Source: Alphaproteobacteria bacterium (GTDB taxonomy: Bacteria > Pseudomonadota > Alphaproteobacteria > Micropepsales > Micropepsaceae). Taken from it: DNA of 64,000 nucleotides. The position numbers were made by a program, and so were the translations under genes. Shown in pieces: positions 52,629 through 61,297 of the stretch; positions within the stretch are counted from its first letter, which is position 1, and each line of letters starts with the position of its first letter. The notes beneath the pieces are model-generated. The model was not told the origin of the DNA. It did no database searches and was given only the letters and a program-made list of their open reading frames with translations. The DNA is taken from contig JAFKFG010000014.1 of assembly GCA_017307355.1 (NCBI GenBank), positions 29,329-93,328 on the forward strand, read 5' to 3'.

Positions 52629-53049
52629 GTCAGAACGTCCACGCTTTCATTTGGCGTTTCCGGTGCGCGACCTTTCCGAAGCGCGCGCATTTTACGGCGA
52701 CCTGCTCGGCTGTCCCGAAGGCCGCTCGAGCGATGACTGGGTCGATTTCGATTTCTTCGGCCATCAGATCGTCGCGCATTTAAGCCCGGATGAAGCCGGA
52801 CACAAAGCACATAATGATGTCGATGGCGATTCGGTGCCGGTGCGTCATTTCGGTGCAATACTTTCCATGGCGGAATGGAAAAAACTTGCCGCGCGCCTGA
52901 CGGAAAAGAAAACATCTTTCATCATCGAGCCCGGCATCCGCTTCGAAGGCTTGCCCGGCGAACAGGCGACATTCTTTTTCCTCGATCCTTCCGGCAACGC
53001 TCTGGAGTTCAAGGCTTTCCATGACGACTCGGCAATCTTTGCGCGCTGA
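52627..53049 (+). CDS. VOC family protein (glyoxalase/dioxygenase fold)
   Basis: The product is 140 residues from ATG 52627 with AGGAAC upstream. Two betaalphabetabetabeta units are visible (FHLAFPVRDLSEARAFYGDL; ATFFFLDPSGNALEFKAF). Metal ligands fit His8, and Glu in ALEFK. VOC proteins include dioxygenases, isomerases and resistance proteins, so the reaction is open. It overlaps dsbB by 29 bp. Confidence 0.88.
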   Translation: MSERPRFHLAFPVRDLSEARAFYGDLLGCPEGRSSDDWVDFDFFGHQIVAHLSPDEAGHKAHNDVDGDSVPVRHFGAILSMAEWKKLAARLTEKKTSFIIEPGIRFEGLPGEQATFFFLDPSGNALEFKAFHDDSAIFAR

Positions 53050-53533
53050 ACACATCGCCCTTCTGGTTGGTGCGGGCGGAACGTGTCTTTTTCTGGGCGC
53101 GCTGGGCTTTCAATATATCGGCGGCATCCCGCCTTGCGAAATGTGCCACTGGCAGCGCTGGGCCCATATCGGCGCGGCGATCACCGGCATCCTTGCGGCG
53201 ACCGTGGTGAAAGGCACGCCCACCGCGCGCGGCATGGCCTGGTTCGCGATCCTGTTCGTGCTGACATCGGGCCTGATCGGCGCCTATCAGACCGGGATGG
53301 AATATCACCTCTTGCCGGGACCCGCCGCGTGCAGCGGTCATCGCTATGTTCTGGGCAGCAACATGCCGCCGCCGGAAGTGCAATGCGATGTGGTGGCCTG
53401 GTCGCTGTTCGGAATCTCGATGGCATCGTGGAACGCGATCTGCTCCTTCATCATCGCGGCCCTGGGCGTGTTCGGGCTTTCGAAAATCGCCGCCACGGAT
53501 GACGGCGCGTTGAGCCAACAGAATGCCGCGTAA
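53021..53533 (+). CDS. dsbB: Disulfide bond formation protein B
   Basis: The product is 170 residues with four membrane helices (about 12-30, 45-64, 70-90, 137-157). The first redox pair is CEMC (39-42), near the first periplasmic loop. The second pair lies in AACSGHRYVLGSNMPPPEVQC. It reoxidises DsbA and passes electrons to ubiquinone. It overlaps coq7, a ubiquinone biosynthesis gene, by 11 bp, an apt pairing. Confidence 0.9.
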   Translation: MTTRQSLRAEHIALLVGAGGTCLFLGALGFQYIGGIPPCEMCHWQRWAHIGAAITGILAATVVKGTPTARGMAWFAILFVLTSGLIGAYQTGMEYHLLPGPAACSGHRYVLGSNMPPPEVQCDVVAWSLFGISMASWNAICSFIIAALGVFGLSKIAATDDGALSQQNAA

Positions 53534-54065
53534 GCCCAAACCCAAACTGCCGGGGGCCGCGCCCGATACCGAAGCGATGATCCGGGTGGATCATGCCGGC
53601 GAATATGGCGCGGTGCGCATTTACGAAGGCCAGCTGGCGGTTCTGAAGGGCCGCGCCAGCGCCGACATCATCCGCCATATGGCGGAGCAGGAAGAACATC
53701 ATCTGAAAACCTTCGACCGGCTGGTGAATGAGCGCCGGGTACGGCCCACGGCGCTGGAGCCGGTGTGGCGGGTGGCGGGTTTCGCCCTGGGCGCGGCCAC
53801 CGCGCTGATGGGGGAGAAAGCGGCTTTCGCCTGCACGGCGGCGGTGGAAGAAGCCATCGACGAGCATTATGCCCAGCAGATCGCGGATCTGGGCGACCGC
53901 GACCCGGCCTTGAAACAGACGGTCGAGGAATTTCGCGCCGACGAAGCCCAGCATCGCCAGACCGCGCTGGATCATGGCGCGGAGCAAACGCCTGGTTACC
54001 GCCTGCTCAGCGAAACGATCAAAGCTGGCTGCCGCGTGGCGATCAAATTGTCGGAGAAAATCTGA
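53523..54065 (+). CDS. coq7: 5-demethoxyubiquinol hydroxylase
   Basis: The product is 180 residues with the two diiron EX(n)EXXH motifs: HAGEYGAVRIYEGQL and MAEQEEHHLKTF in the first half, AAVEEAIDEHY and FRADEAQHRQTALDHG in the second. It hydroxylates demethoxyubiquinone, the penultimate step of ubiquinone synthesis. Size is typical of bacterial Coq7. Followed by REP-like palindromes. Confidence 0.95.
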   Translation: MPRKPKPKLPGAAPDTEAMIRVDHAGEYGAVRIYEGQLAVLKGRASADIIRHMAEQEEHHLKTFDRLVNERRVRPTALEPVWRVAGFALGAATALMGEKAAFACTAAVEEAIDEHYAQQIADLGDRDPALKQTVEEFRADEAQHRQTALDHGAEQTPGYRLLSETIKAGCRVAIKLSEKI

Positions 54066-54070
54066 GCGCC

Positions 54071-54131
54071 CTCATGCTTCGACAAGCTCAGCATGAGGAT
54101 ACCCTCACCCTGAGCTTGTCGAAGGGTGAGG
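54071..54131. repeat. REP-like CTTCGACAAGCTCAG palindrome pair
   Basis: CTCATGCT...AGCATGAG (54071-54097) and CCTCACCC...GGGTGAGG (54103-54131) hold reverse-complementary cores TTCGACAAGCTCA and TGAGCTTGTCGAA. This core is common between genes in many proteobacteria and probably acts as terminator or mRNA stabiliser for coq7 and the convergent HNH gene. Confidence 0.75.
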
Positions 54132-54692
54132 TTACGGCTCGAGTTCGCTATCCCAGTATAAATAATCCGCCCAACTCTCATGCAGATAATTCGGCGGAAA
54201 CCGGCGCCCGCGTTCGCGCAATTCGGTGACCGTGGGTTGATGCGGACGATGGCGCGGATGCATGCCCGCCTGGGCCGGTGTGCGGCCGCCCTTTTCCAGA
54301 TTGCAGGGGCTACAGGCGGTGATCACGTTCTCCCAGGTGGTGCGCCCGCCCTTGGAGCGCGGGATCACATGATCGAAGGTAAGATCCTTGGGATCGCCGC
54401 AATATTGGCATTCGAAGGAATCGCGCAGGAACACGTTGAACCGGGTGAAGGCGGGATTGCGCGCGGGCTTGATATAGGTCTTGAGCGATACCACCGAAGG
54501 CAGCCGCATCTCGAACCGCGCCGACCGCACCACCCGGTCATATTCTTCCAGGATATTCACCCGCTCCAGGAACACCGCCTTGATCGCGTCCTGCCAGGAC
54601 CAGAGTGACAGCGGATAATAGCTCAACGGACGGTAGTCGGCATTGAGCACCAGAGCCGGACAGTTACTGGTGGAGCGCAGCGGGGCTAACAC
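54132..54692 (-). CDS. HNH endonuclease family protein
   Basis: The product is 186 residues. The HNH core has zinc Cys pairs CQYCG and CSPCN with LTFDHVIPRSKGGRTTWENV between them. N-terminal LVLNADYRPLSYYPLSLWSW is conserved in this housekeeping HNH group, which is widespread in alphaproteobacteria and of unknown cellular role. No restriction or mobile genes flank it. Confidence 0.92.
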   Translation of the reverse strand: MLAPLRSTSNCPALVLNADYRPLSYYPLSLWSWQDAIKAVFLERVNILEEYDRVVRSARFEMRLPSVVSLKTYIKPARNPAFTRFNVFLRDSFECQYCGDPKDLTFDHVIPRSKGGRTTWENVITACSPCNLEKGGRTPAQAGMHPRHRPHQPTVTELRERGRRFPPNYLHESWADYLYWDSELEP

Positions 54693-54825
54693 GGCAGCAA
54701 TCCTGTGAAGGCAGCTCTCCTATGTTCTATGGGTCGTACTATACCAAGTTTAGAGGCGATTCGACCCTGTCCTCAAGTCGGGGAATCAGAGGCTTACAGG
54801 GTGCGTTGTCTATGTGACAGGCGCG

Positions 54826-55503
54826 CTAAAGCGGGCTGGAAACGGGGCCTTCCGTGCGCAAATGCCCGCCAAATGCCAGCGCCATGAACAATCCCGCCAT
54901 GACCAGGCTGTCCTGATCGATGCCATGGCCCATGCCGCGCGTCAGATGCCACTGCACGGGCACACCCGCCGCACCCAAGCCCGTCGCCGCCGCGAACATT
55001 GCGGCGGCCGGGATCACGGTATCGGCATCGCCATGGGTGAGCAGAACCGGCGGCCGCTTACCTTCGGCGGGCGGCGGCGCAGCCAGCAGGCCGGAAAAAC
55101 CCACGATGGCGGCGGGCGGAACCGCGCGGCGCAATCCCACATGCAGCGCCAGCATGGTTCCCTGGCTGAATCCGGCCAGGATCAGGCGCTCCGGCGATAG
55201 ATTCAGCCGCGCCAGTTCGGCATCCAGGAAGGATTTGATCCCGGGCGCCGCGGCGGTCACGCCATTCTGCATTTCATGCGGGTCGATCCGCGAAATGGGA
55301 AACCATTGAAAGCCCGACGGTGCGCCCGGCACCCGGTCCGGTGCATTGGGCGCCACGAACGCCGCGCCGGGAAGAAAGTCGCGCCAATGCTCGGCCAGGC
55401 CGATCAGGTCGTTGCCGTCGGCGCCATATCCATGCAGCAGCACGACCAGATGCGTGGCCGGCCCTTGCGCGGGCGGCAGGCGGGGACCAGAGAGCGAAGC
55501 CAT
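54826..55503 (-). CDS. Phospholipase/carboxylesterase-type alpha/beta hydrolase
   Basis: The product is 225 residues with the oxyanion region LLHGYGADGNDLIGL, nucleophile elbow ILAGFSQGTMLAL, Asp in THGDADTVIP and His in GMGHGID. It belongs to the small esterase family (YpfH/carboxylesterase type). It is divergent from gluQ, with 28 bp between starts. The substrate is unknown. Confidence 0.9.
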   Translation of the reverse strand: MASLSGPRLPPAQGPATHLVVLLHGYGADGNDLIGLAEHWRDFLPGAAFVAPNAPDRVPGAPSGFQWFPISRIDPHEMQNGVTAAAPGIKSFLDAELARLNLSPERLILAGFSQGTMLALHVGLRRAVPPAAIVGFSGLLAAPPPAEGKRPPVLLTHGDADTVIPAAAMFAAATGLGAAGVPVQWHLTRGMGHGIDQDSLVMAGLFMALAFGGHLRTEGPVSSPL

Positions 55504-55531
55504 ATCCAGGAAAAATGTTTAAGTTGCCGCG

Positions 55532-56353
55532 ATGATCGTTACACGCTTCGCGCCGTCGCCGACAGGGTATCTGCATCTGGGTCACGCCTTTGCCGCGTGG
55601 GAAGCGGCCCGCGCGGGGGCGCGCTTTCTGCTGCGGATCGAGGATCTGGATCAGGGCCGGGCGCGGGAGGAGTTCATTGCGGGCATTTTCGAGGACCTGG
55701 CCTGGCTGGGCCTTACCTGGGAGGAACCCGTGCTGCGCCAGTCCCGGCGCATGGACGCCTATCGGGGCGCGCTGACCGCGCTCGCGCCCTTCACCTATCC
55801 CTGCTTCTGCACCCGCAAGGAGATTTCCGAGGAGATCGCCCGTGCAATCGAGGCGCCGCACGGACAATCGCTTCATGGGCCCGATGGCCCGCTTTATCCG
55901 GGCACGTGCCGCCGCCTGTCCGCCGAGGAACGGGCGATGCGCATGGCGCGCGGCGACGCCTTTGCCTTGCGGCTGGATGCGGCGAAGGCAGCGGCAAGCG
56001 TCGGACATCTTTCCTTCACAGAACATGGCCATGTCCATGCCGTCGATCCCTTGCTGTTCGGCGATGTGGTGCTGGCGCGCAAGGACATGCCGGCGTCCTA
56101 TCACCTGGCCGTGGTGGTGGACGATGCGTTTCAAGGCGTGACCCTGGTGACGCGCGGCGTGGATCTGTTGCCGGCGGCGCATGTGCAGCGGCTGCTGCAG
56201 GCGCTATTGAGATATCCCGAACCGGGTTATGCGCATCACCGGCTGATCCTGGACAAGGACGGGCGCAAATTCTCCAAGCGCGACAGAAGCGTCACCTTGC
56301 GGGATTTGCGGGCGGCGGGGATCACGCCGTCCGGGGTTGAGGCGCTGCTCTGA
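55532..56353 (+). CDS. gluQ: Glutamyl-Q tRNA(Asp) synthetase
   Basis: The product is 273 residues, equivalent to the catalytic half of GluRS: FAPSPTGYLHLGHAFAAW (HIGH motif), RIEDLDQGRAREEFI, zinc ligands in YPCFCTRKE and YPGTC, and KFSKRDRSVTLRDL in place of KMSKS. It attaches glutamate to queuosine of tRNA-Asp. The 3' end overlaps the GT87 gene by 32 bp in convergent orientation. Confidence 0.95.
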   Translation: MIVTRFAPSPTGYLHLGHAFAAWEAARAGARFLLRIEDLDQGRAREEFIAGIFEDLAWLGLTWEEPVLRQSRRMDAYRGALTALAPFTYPCFCTRKEISEEIARAIEAPHGQSLHGPDGPLYPGTCRRLSAEERAMRMARGDAFALRLDAAKAAASVGHLSFTEHGHVHAVDPLLFGDVVLARKDMPASYHLAVVVDDAFQGVTLVTRGVDLLPAAHVQRLLQALLRYPEPGYAHHRLILDKDGRKFSKRDRSVTLRDLRAAGITPSGVEALL

Positions 56354-57506
56354 CGGCGGTCGCGGCGATCCGCTCGCCCACCGCCAGGAGCGCCAGCAAC
56401 GCGCCGGCAAAGCCCATCGGCGCATCCAGGAACAGAAACGCCGTCATCGCCAGTTGGGAGGCGATCACGATCCAGGCCTCACGGCGGCTGAAGGCGCCAT
56501 CGCGCCACAGGAACGCGATGGCGACGGAAAGAATGGGAAAGTCGTAGAAATAAAGATAGGGCGTGGCCAGCAACGTCGCCGTGCACAAGCCCGCGCATTT
56601 GAGCGCCAAGGGCCGGGTACTGCGCCAGAGCCAGCCGACGAACAGGACCATCGAAGCCAGCAACACGCCCTGGGCAAGGAACGCGGCATGATCGCCCACG
56701 CCCGACATCCGCAGCAGGCCGTAAAGGCTTTGCTGGCGGAAGAAACCCGCCGTGCCTTGGGTGAGAAAATTGTCGCTCATCGACCCCAGATGTGCGGCGA
56801 AGGCGGCAAGACTGTCCGGCGCCGTCAGCCAGGACAGGGTCAATATCAGGATCGCGGTGGCGGCCGCGGACAGGAAGACGCGCCAATAGCCGCCGAACAT
56901 CAAAGCCACGGGAAACAAGAGCCCCAGATGCGGCTTGTAGGTGAGAAGGCCCAGCAGCATGCCGGACAGCAAAGGACGCGCTTCCAGTTGCAACAAAGCG
57001 GCCGCGATCAACGCGGCGGAGAGAAAGCCATTCTGTCCCGGCATCGCACAGCCCAAGGCGGCAGGCGCGGCACACGCCAAAAGGGCGGCACCGCGCTCGC
57101 GCGCCACGCGCGCCACGGCGGCTGCGTACAGCGCCAGGGTGGCCGACACCCAGATCAGAAAAGAAGCCGTGTAAGGGATCAGTGCCAGCGGAATGGCGAC
57201 GAGGAAGAAAAGCGGCGGATAGGCCCAACCCAGATAGCCGCGCGGTTCGTGCCCCATCAGCTGCTGCTGAAAGGCATGCATCGCAGGCCAGTCATAGGCG
57301 GTGGCGGGATGACCGTTCAGCGCCATTCGGCCCGCGCTCCAGAAAGACAAAAAATCCTGGGCCAGCGGACGGCCGGATGCGTCGGCGATCCAGCCATGAC
57401 CGGCGAGCGATATGCCGAACTGCGCCAGATAGGCCAGGACGATGCCTGCCGCCGCGACCAGTGCCAGCGGCGGAAGGCGCGGCGAAATTTCCGGGCTCCG
57501 GACCAT
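56322..57506 (-). CDS. GT87/DUF2029 family membrane glycosyltransferase
   Basis: The product is 394 residues with about ten membrane helices. The periplasmic loop after helix 1 has QDFLSFWSAGRMALNGHPA, with the acidic pair typical of GT-C enzymes, followed by YLGWAYPPLFFLVAIPLAL and LGLLTYKPHLGLLFPVAL. It probably transfers mannose or similar from a polyprenyl-phosphate donor at the membrane. No glycan partner gene is adjacent. Confidence 0.88.
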   Translation of the reverse strand: MVRSPEISPRLPPLALVAAAGIVLAYLAQFGISLAGHGWIADASGRPLAQDFLSFWSAGRMALNGHPATAYDWPAMHAFQQQLMGHEPRGYLGWAYPPLFFLVAIPLALIPYTASFLIWVSATLALYAAAVARVARERGAALLACAAPAALGCAMPGQNGFLSAALIAAALLQLEARPLLSGMLLGLLTYKPHLGLLFPVALMFGGYWRVFLSAAATAILILTLSWLTAPDSLAAFAAHLGSMSDNFLTQGTAGFFRQQSLYGLLRMSGVGDHAAFLAQGVLLASMVLFVGWLWRSTRPLALKCAGLCTATLLATPYLYFYDFPILSVAIAFLWRDGAFSRREAWIVIASQLAMTAFLFLDAPMGFAGALLALLAVGERIAATAVRAAPQPRTA

Positions 57507-57597
57507 GCCGGGATTGTGGACCGGCGGCTGTTGCGGAGTGCTTAACCTTTGCGGCTTGCCGCTATTCCGGGCCGCCGGGCCGTGCTAAAGCCCGGCC

Positions 57598-57924
57598 ATG
57601 AGCGAAATGCATGCCCTGGACCGCCTGTTCGCCACTATCGCGGCCCGCAAGGCCGCCGGCGACACCGACCAGTCCTATACCGCCAAGCTCTTGTCGCAGG
57701 GCGTGGAGAAGTGCGCCAAGAAGTTCGGCGAGGAAGCGGTGGAAGCCGTGCTCGCCTCCGTGTCGGGCGATAGGCAGCATCTGGCGGCCGAAAGCGCCGA
57801 CGTGCTGTATCATTTGATGGTGTTGTGGGCCGCGGCGGGCATCACGCCGGAGGATGTCTATGCCGTGCTGAAGGCACGCGAAGCCCAATCAGGCCTCGCA
57901 GAAAAAGCGTCGCGGAAAAGCTAA
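57598..57924 (+). CDS. hisE: Phosphoribosyl-ATP diphosphatase
   Basis: The product is 108 residues, the all-alpha MazG-like HisE fold ([58 protein letters not shown]) with metal ligands in GEEAVE and ESADVLYH. It performs the second step of histidine synthesis. It stands alone, far from hisF in this window. The stop overlaps the XRE stop by 3 bp. Confidence 0.95.
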   Translation: MSEMHALDRLFATIAARKAAGDTDQSYTAKLLSQGVEKCAKKFGEEAVEAVLASVSGDRQHLAAESADVLYHLMVLWAAAGITPEDVYAVLKAREAQSGLAEKASRKS

Positions 57925-58316
57925 CTGGCCGCCTCTTCCTCGTCGGCGAGGCTTTTGACCAGATCCAGCACGCGCTTGCGCACTTTGGGATCCTTGATCT
58001 TCATGAACGCCAAAGACAGCTGCAGCCCTTCGCCGGAGGAAACGAATTCCATCACCGGCGGCGCGGCGGATGCCAAAGTGTCGGCGGACGACGCAACGCC
58101 GTCATAGAAAAAGTCGATCGGCACGCCCAGGATGCGGGCAATCTCGAACAGCCGTCCGGCGCCGATGCGGTTGACGCCTTTTTCGTATTTCTGCACCTGT
58201 TGAAAGGTGAGACCCAGAAGATCGCCCAGCTTCTCCTGACTCATGCCGATCAGCATGCGCCGGATGCGCACGCGATTTCCGACCTGAGCGTCTATGGGGT
58301 TGGCTTTCTTGGTCAC
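57921..58316 (-). CDS. XRE-family transcriptional regulator
   Basis: The product is 131 residues. The HTH ([40 protein letters not shown]) is followed by [17 protein letters not shown] and a C-terminal oligomerisation-like segment. It matches the short SinR-like regulator common after lnt in alphaproteobacteria. Targets unknown. Confidence 0.93.
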   Translation of the reverse strand: MTKKANPIDAQVGNRVRIRRMLIGMSQEKLGDLLGLTFQQVQKYEKGVNRIGAGRLFEIARILGVPIDFFYDGVASSADTLASAAPPVMEFVSSGEGLQLSLAFMKIKDPKVRKRVLDLVKSLADEEEAAS

Positions 58317-58389
58317 GGCTTTTCGGAAGATTGGGCGCGCGAACTTAACCGCATGAGCCCTTAACGAAAAGCGATAAATGCCCGCTTAG

Positions 58390-59943
58390 TTACCAAGCCT
58401 CTTTTCGCGCCAGGACGAAGCCGAGGCACGCGGCACCGCACAAAAGGATCAGAAACAGAAGATCGCCGAAGCGCGCATAAGGCGTGGCCGCCAATGCCGC
58501 CGGCAAGGCCGCGTCGACCACGCCCATACGACCCAGATCGAGTGACGCTGTAATTCGCCCCATGGGATCGATCATCGCGGAGATGCCGGTGTTGGCCGCG
58601 CGCGCGACGGGAAGGCCCTCTTCGATCGCCCGCACCCGCGCGATCAGAAGATGCTGCAGCGGCCCGGCCCAGGGACCGAACCAGGAATCGTCGGTGACGT
58701 TCACCAGCCAGCCGGGACGCTGACCTGTTGTCACCGCGCCGGGAAAGATAATTTCGTAACAGATCAGCGGGGTCACATCGGGCGCGCCCGCGATCTTGTA
58801 GAGGCGCGGGCCGGGGCCGGACGAGAAGCCGCCCTGACCTTCTGTCAGCTTGGTGATGCCGATATGGCGAAGCGTATCTTCGAACGGCACATATTCGCCG
58901 AACGGCACCAGGTGGAATTTGTCATAGACCGCTTCGGGCCGCCCGCCGGGGCCGAACATATAGAGGGAATTGTAATAGGCGATATCGCCCTGCCCCGGCA
59001 CGGCGCGGGCGGAGCCGGTGATCAGACTGCGGCCATCGCTTGTCAGCTTGGCGATCTCGTCCAGCGCGACTTGCGAGCGGCCCAGCAGGAACGGCGTCGC
59101 CGCTTCCGGCCAGACGATGTGCGTGACCTTGCCGGGGGTGTTGGACAGATCCAGCAGCCGCTGCCAGTTGCGCATCACGTAACGGCGCACATATTTCTCG
59201 TTCTGCGGCACGTCGGGCTGGACCAGGCGCATGGTCACGCCCGGCACATTGGCCGCCGGGGCCTCGGCCAGGCGCAACGCCCCCCAACTCCAAAGAGCGG
59301 CGAACAGAAGCAGCATCGCGGCGGGCGCGCGCCATGCGCGGCGCGGGGCGCAGAATTCCGCCAGCGATGCGCCCAACAGGATGGTGAGGAACGAGAGGCT
59401 ATAAGCGCCGAACAGGGAAGCGCTTTGCATCACCGCCCAGGACGCACCCCAGCCATAAGCGGGAAGATTCCAGGGAAAGCCCGTCAGCGCATGGCCGCGC
59501 ACCCATTCGCCGATCGCATAAAGAATGGCGAAGACCAGAAGCCGCGCCGGGCCGTCCTGCCAAAGCACCATCGCCAGCGCGCAAGCGATGCCGGCATAAA
59601 GTGCCAGGCCCGCGCACAGGATCAGGATGGCGAACGGCATCTGCCACAGATGCGCCGAGGGATCGACCATGAAGGCATAGCCGATCCAATGCCAGCCCAC
59701 GAGATATTGCCCGAACGCAAAGGCCCAGCCCGCCACCGCCGCCTTGCGGAACGGATGGGGACTTTGCTCGGCGCCATCCAGCAGCAGCACCAGGATGGCG
59801 AAGCCCAGCAGCAGTGCGGGAAAGAAATTGACGGGCGCGAACGCGAATGCCGACACCGCGCCGGCCAGAAGCGCCAGCAGAAAGCGCCGCCAGCCGGTCA
59901 AGCCGCGGACCCAGACACCTTGCCGTTCAAGCCAGAATTTCAT
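58390..59943 (-). CDS. lnt: Apolipoprotein N-acyltransferase
   Basis: The product is 517 residues with about seven membrane helices in the first 200 residues and a final helix. The periplasmic nitrilase domain has catalytic Glu in HIVWPEAATPF, Lys in VYDKFHLVPFGEYVPF and Cys in PLICYEIIFP. It adds the third acyl chain to lipoproteins, such as LptE and the DUF3576 protein here. ATGA overlap with corC. Confidence 0.96.
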   Translation of the reverse strand: MKFWLERQGVWVRGLTGWRRFLLALLAGAVSAFAFAPVNFFPALLLGFAILVLLLDGAEQSPHPFRKAAVAGWAFAFGQYLVGWHWIGYAFMVDPSAHLWQMPFAILILCAGLALYAGIACALAMVLWQDGPARLLVFAILYAIGEWVRGHALTGFPWNLPAYGWGASWAVMQSASLFGAYSLSFLTILLGASLAEFCAPRRAWRAPAAMLLLFAALWSWGALRLAEAPAANVPGVTMRLVQPDVPQNEKYVRRYVMRNWQRLLDLSNTPGKVTHIVWPEAATPFLLGRSQVALDEIAKLTSDGRSLITGSARAVPGQGDIAYYNSLYMFGPGGRPEAVYDKFHLVPFGEYVPFEDTLRHIGITKLTEGQGGFSSGPGPRLYKIAGAPDVTPLICYEIIFPGAVTTGQRPGWLVNVTDDSWFGPWAGPLQHLLIARVRAIEEGLPVARAANTGISAMIDPMGRITASLDLGRMGVVDAALPAALAATPYARFGDLLFLILLCGAACLGFVLARKEAW

Positions 59944-60824
59944 GCAGGCAAGGGCCGGTCGCCACGGCGGATGCGCAGGCGCTTGACCTTGCGCGGGTCC
60001 GCTTCCAGCACTTCGAATTCATAGCCGGCCGGATGGGCGATGATCTCGCCCCGCTGCGGCACCCGCCCCAACAGCCACACCACCAGCCCGCCCAGCGAAT
60101 CCACATCCACATCGGTTTCCGGCGTGGCCAGGTCGATTCCGGTTTCGGTCTTGAAATCTTCCAGCTCCAGCCGGGCGTCGGCGATGAAATCCTCGCCCTC
60201 GCGCTTCAGGGGCGGGGTTTCCTCGTCATGCTCATCGGCGATGTCGCCGACAATTTCCTCGATGATGTCCTCGATCGAGACCAGCCCATCGGTGCCGCCA
60301 TATTCGTCGATCACCAGGGCCAGATGAGTGTGCGTGGCCTGCATCTTGAGCAGCAGATCGAGCGCGCGCATCGAAGGCGGCGCGAACAGGATCGGACGCT
60401 TCAGCTTGGCGATGGACGATGGCTGCGGATGATAGCCGCCCGCGCCATCCGGCTCCAGCAAGGCCAGAACGTCCTTCACATGCACCAGCCCGGTGGGATC
60501 GTCGAGCGTCTCGCGATAGACCGGAAGGCGCGAATGCTTGGCGTCGCGGAACAGTGCCACCAGTTCGCCCATCGGCGTGTCTTCGTCCACCGCCAGGATC
60601 TGGGCGCGGGGCACCATCACGTCGGAGACTTTCAGTTCGCCGAAGCCCAGCATGTTGGCGAGCATCACCCGTTCCTGCTGCGACAGGGCCGGCACCTTGC
60701 GTTCGCTTTCCTCGATCACCTCTTCCAGGCTTTCGCGGATGGCGGCGCTGGATTCGGTTTCACCCCTGAGACGCTGCAACAGGCGCCTAAGAAGTGGCCG
60801 CTGGCCGTTGGACGCCTCGCTCAT
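59940..60824 (-). CDS. corC: CBS-domain protein of the CorC/HlyC family
   Basis: The product is 294 residues from ATG 60824 (MSEASNGQRPLL), inside a longer open frame whose upstream part is not coding. Two CBS domains (VSDVMVPRAQILAVDEDTPM; LKRPILFAPPSMRALDLLLK) are followed by IDEYGGTDGLVSIEDIIEEI and a C-terminal CorC_HlyC domain (IDLATPETDVDVDSLGGLVV). It is linked to magnesium/cobalt efflux regulation and conserved between ybeY and lnt. Confidence 0.93.
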   Translation of the reverse strand: MSEASNGQRPLLRRLLQRLRGETESSAAIRESLEEVIEESERKVPALSQQERVMLANMLGFGELKVSDVMVPRAQILAVDEDTPMGELVALFRDAKHSRLPVYRETLDDPTGLVHVKDVLALLEPDGAGGYHPQPSSIAKLKRPILFAPPSMRALDLLLKMQATHTHLALVIDEYGGTDGLVSIEDIIEEIVGDIADEHDEETPPLKREGEDFIADARLELEDFKTETGIDLATPETDVDVDSLGGLVVWLLGRVPQRGEIIAHPAGYEFEVLEADPRKVKRLRIRRGDRPLPA

Positions 60825-61297
60825 GGCGCGATCTCGTACGGGTTGGCGACGCCCAGGCTTTGCAGAATTTCGATTTCCAAGGATTCCATTTTCTTGGCGT
60901 CGCGGGCGCGGATGTGATCGTGGCCGGCCAGATGCAGCACGCCATGCACCACCAGATGAACCGCATGATCGGCGAGGCTTTTGCCGGCCAGCCTGGCTTC
61001 GCGGCGGGTGACGCCCAACGCCAGCGCGATATCGCCGCGATAACCGTGCTTGCTGGGCGCGGCGGGAAAGGACAGGACATTGGTCGGCTTGTCCTTGCCG
61101 AGGAAGTCCCGGTTGAGGCTTTTGAGCGTGCTGTCCTTGGACAGAAGAATGGTGAAGGCGGAGGCGCCGCGGAACCGGGCGGCTTTTTCCGCCGCCGCGG
61201 CGGCACGCTTCAGCCGGGGCAAAAGCCCCCTTGTCTTGCGCCAGCCGGGATCGTCCACCACGACCAGAATGCCTTGTTGACGTTTTTGGGCGGTCAT
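60821..61297 (-). CDS. ybeY: Endoribonuclease YbeY
   Basis: The product is 158 residues with the zinc motif HGVLHLAGHDH (HxxxHxxxxxH form) and core LNRDFLGKDKPTNVLSFPA. It processes 16S rRNA 3' ends and takes part in ribosome quality control. Overlaps both neighbours by 4 bp. Confidence 0.96.
   Translation of the reverse strand: MTAQKRQQGILVVVDDPGWRKTRGLLPRLKRAAAAAEKAARFRGASAFTILLSKDSTLKSLNRDFLGKDKPTNVLSFPAAPSKHGYRGDIALALGVTRREARLAGKSLADHAVHLVVHGVLHLAGHDHIRARDAKKMESLEIEILQSLGVANPYEIAP

Noticed and set aside
54132..54692. HNH endonuclease as a mobile or restriction element
   Set aside because: It belongs to a common housekeeping HNH group and has no restriction, intron or phage genes around it.
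54693..54825. Possible tRNA or small RNA upstream of the HNH gene
   Set aside because: No cloverleaf, CCA end or T-loop sequence; the stretch is only a promoter-sized gap.
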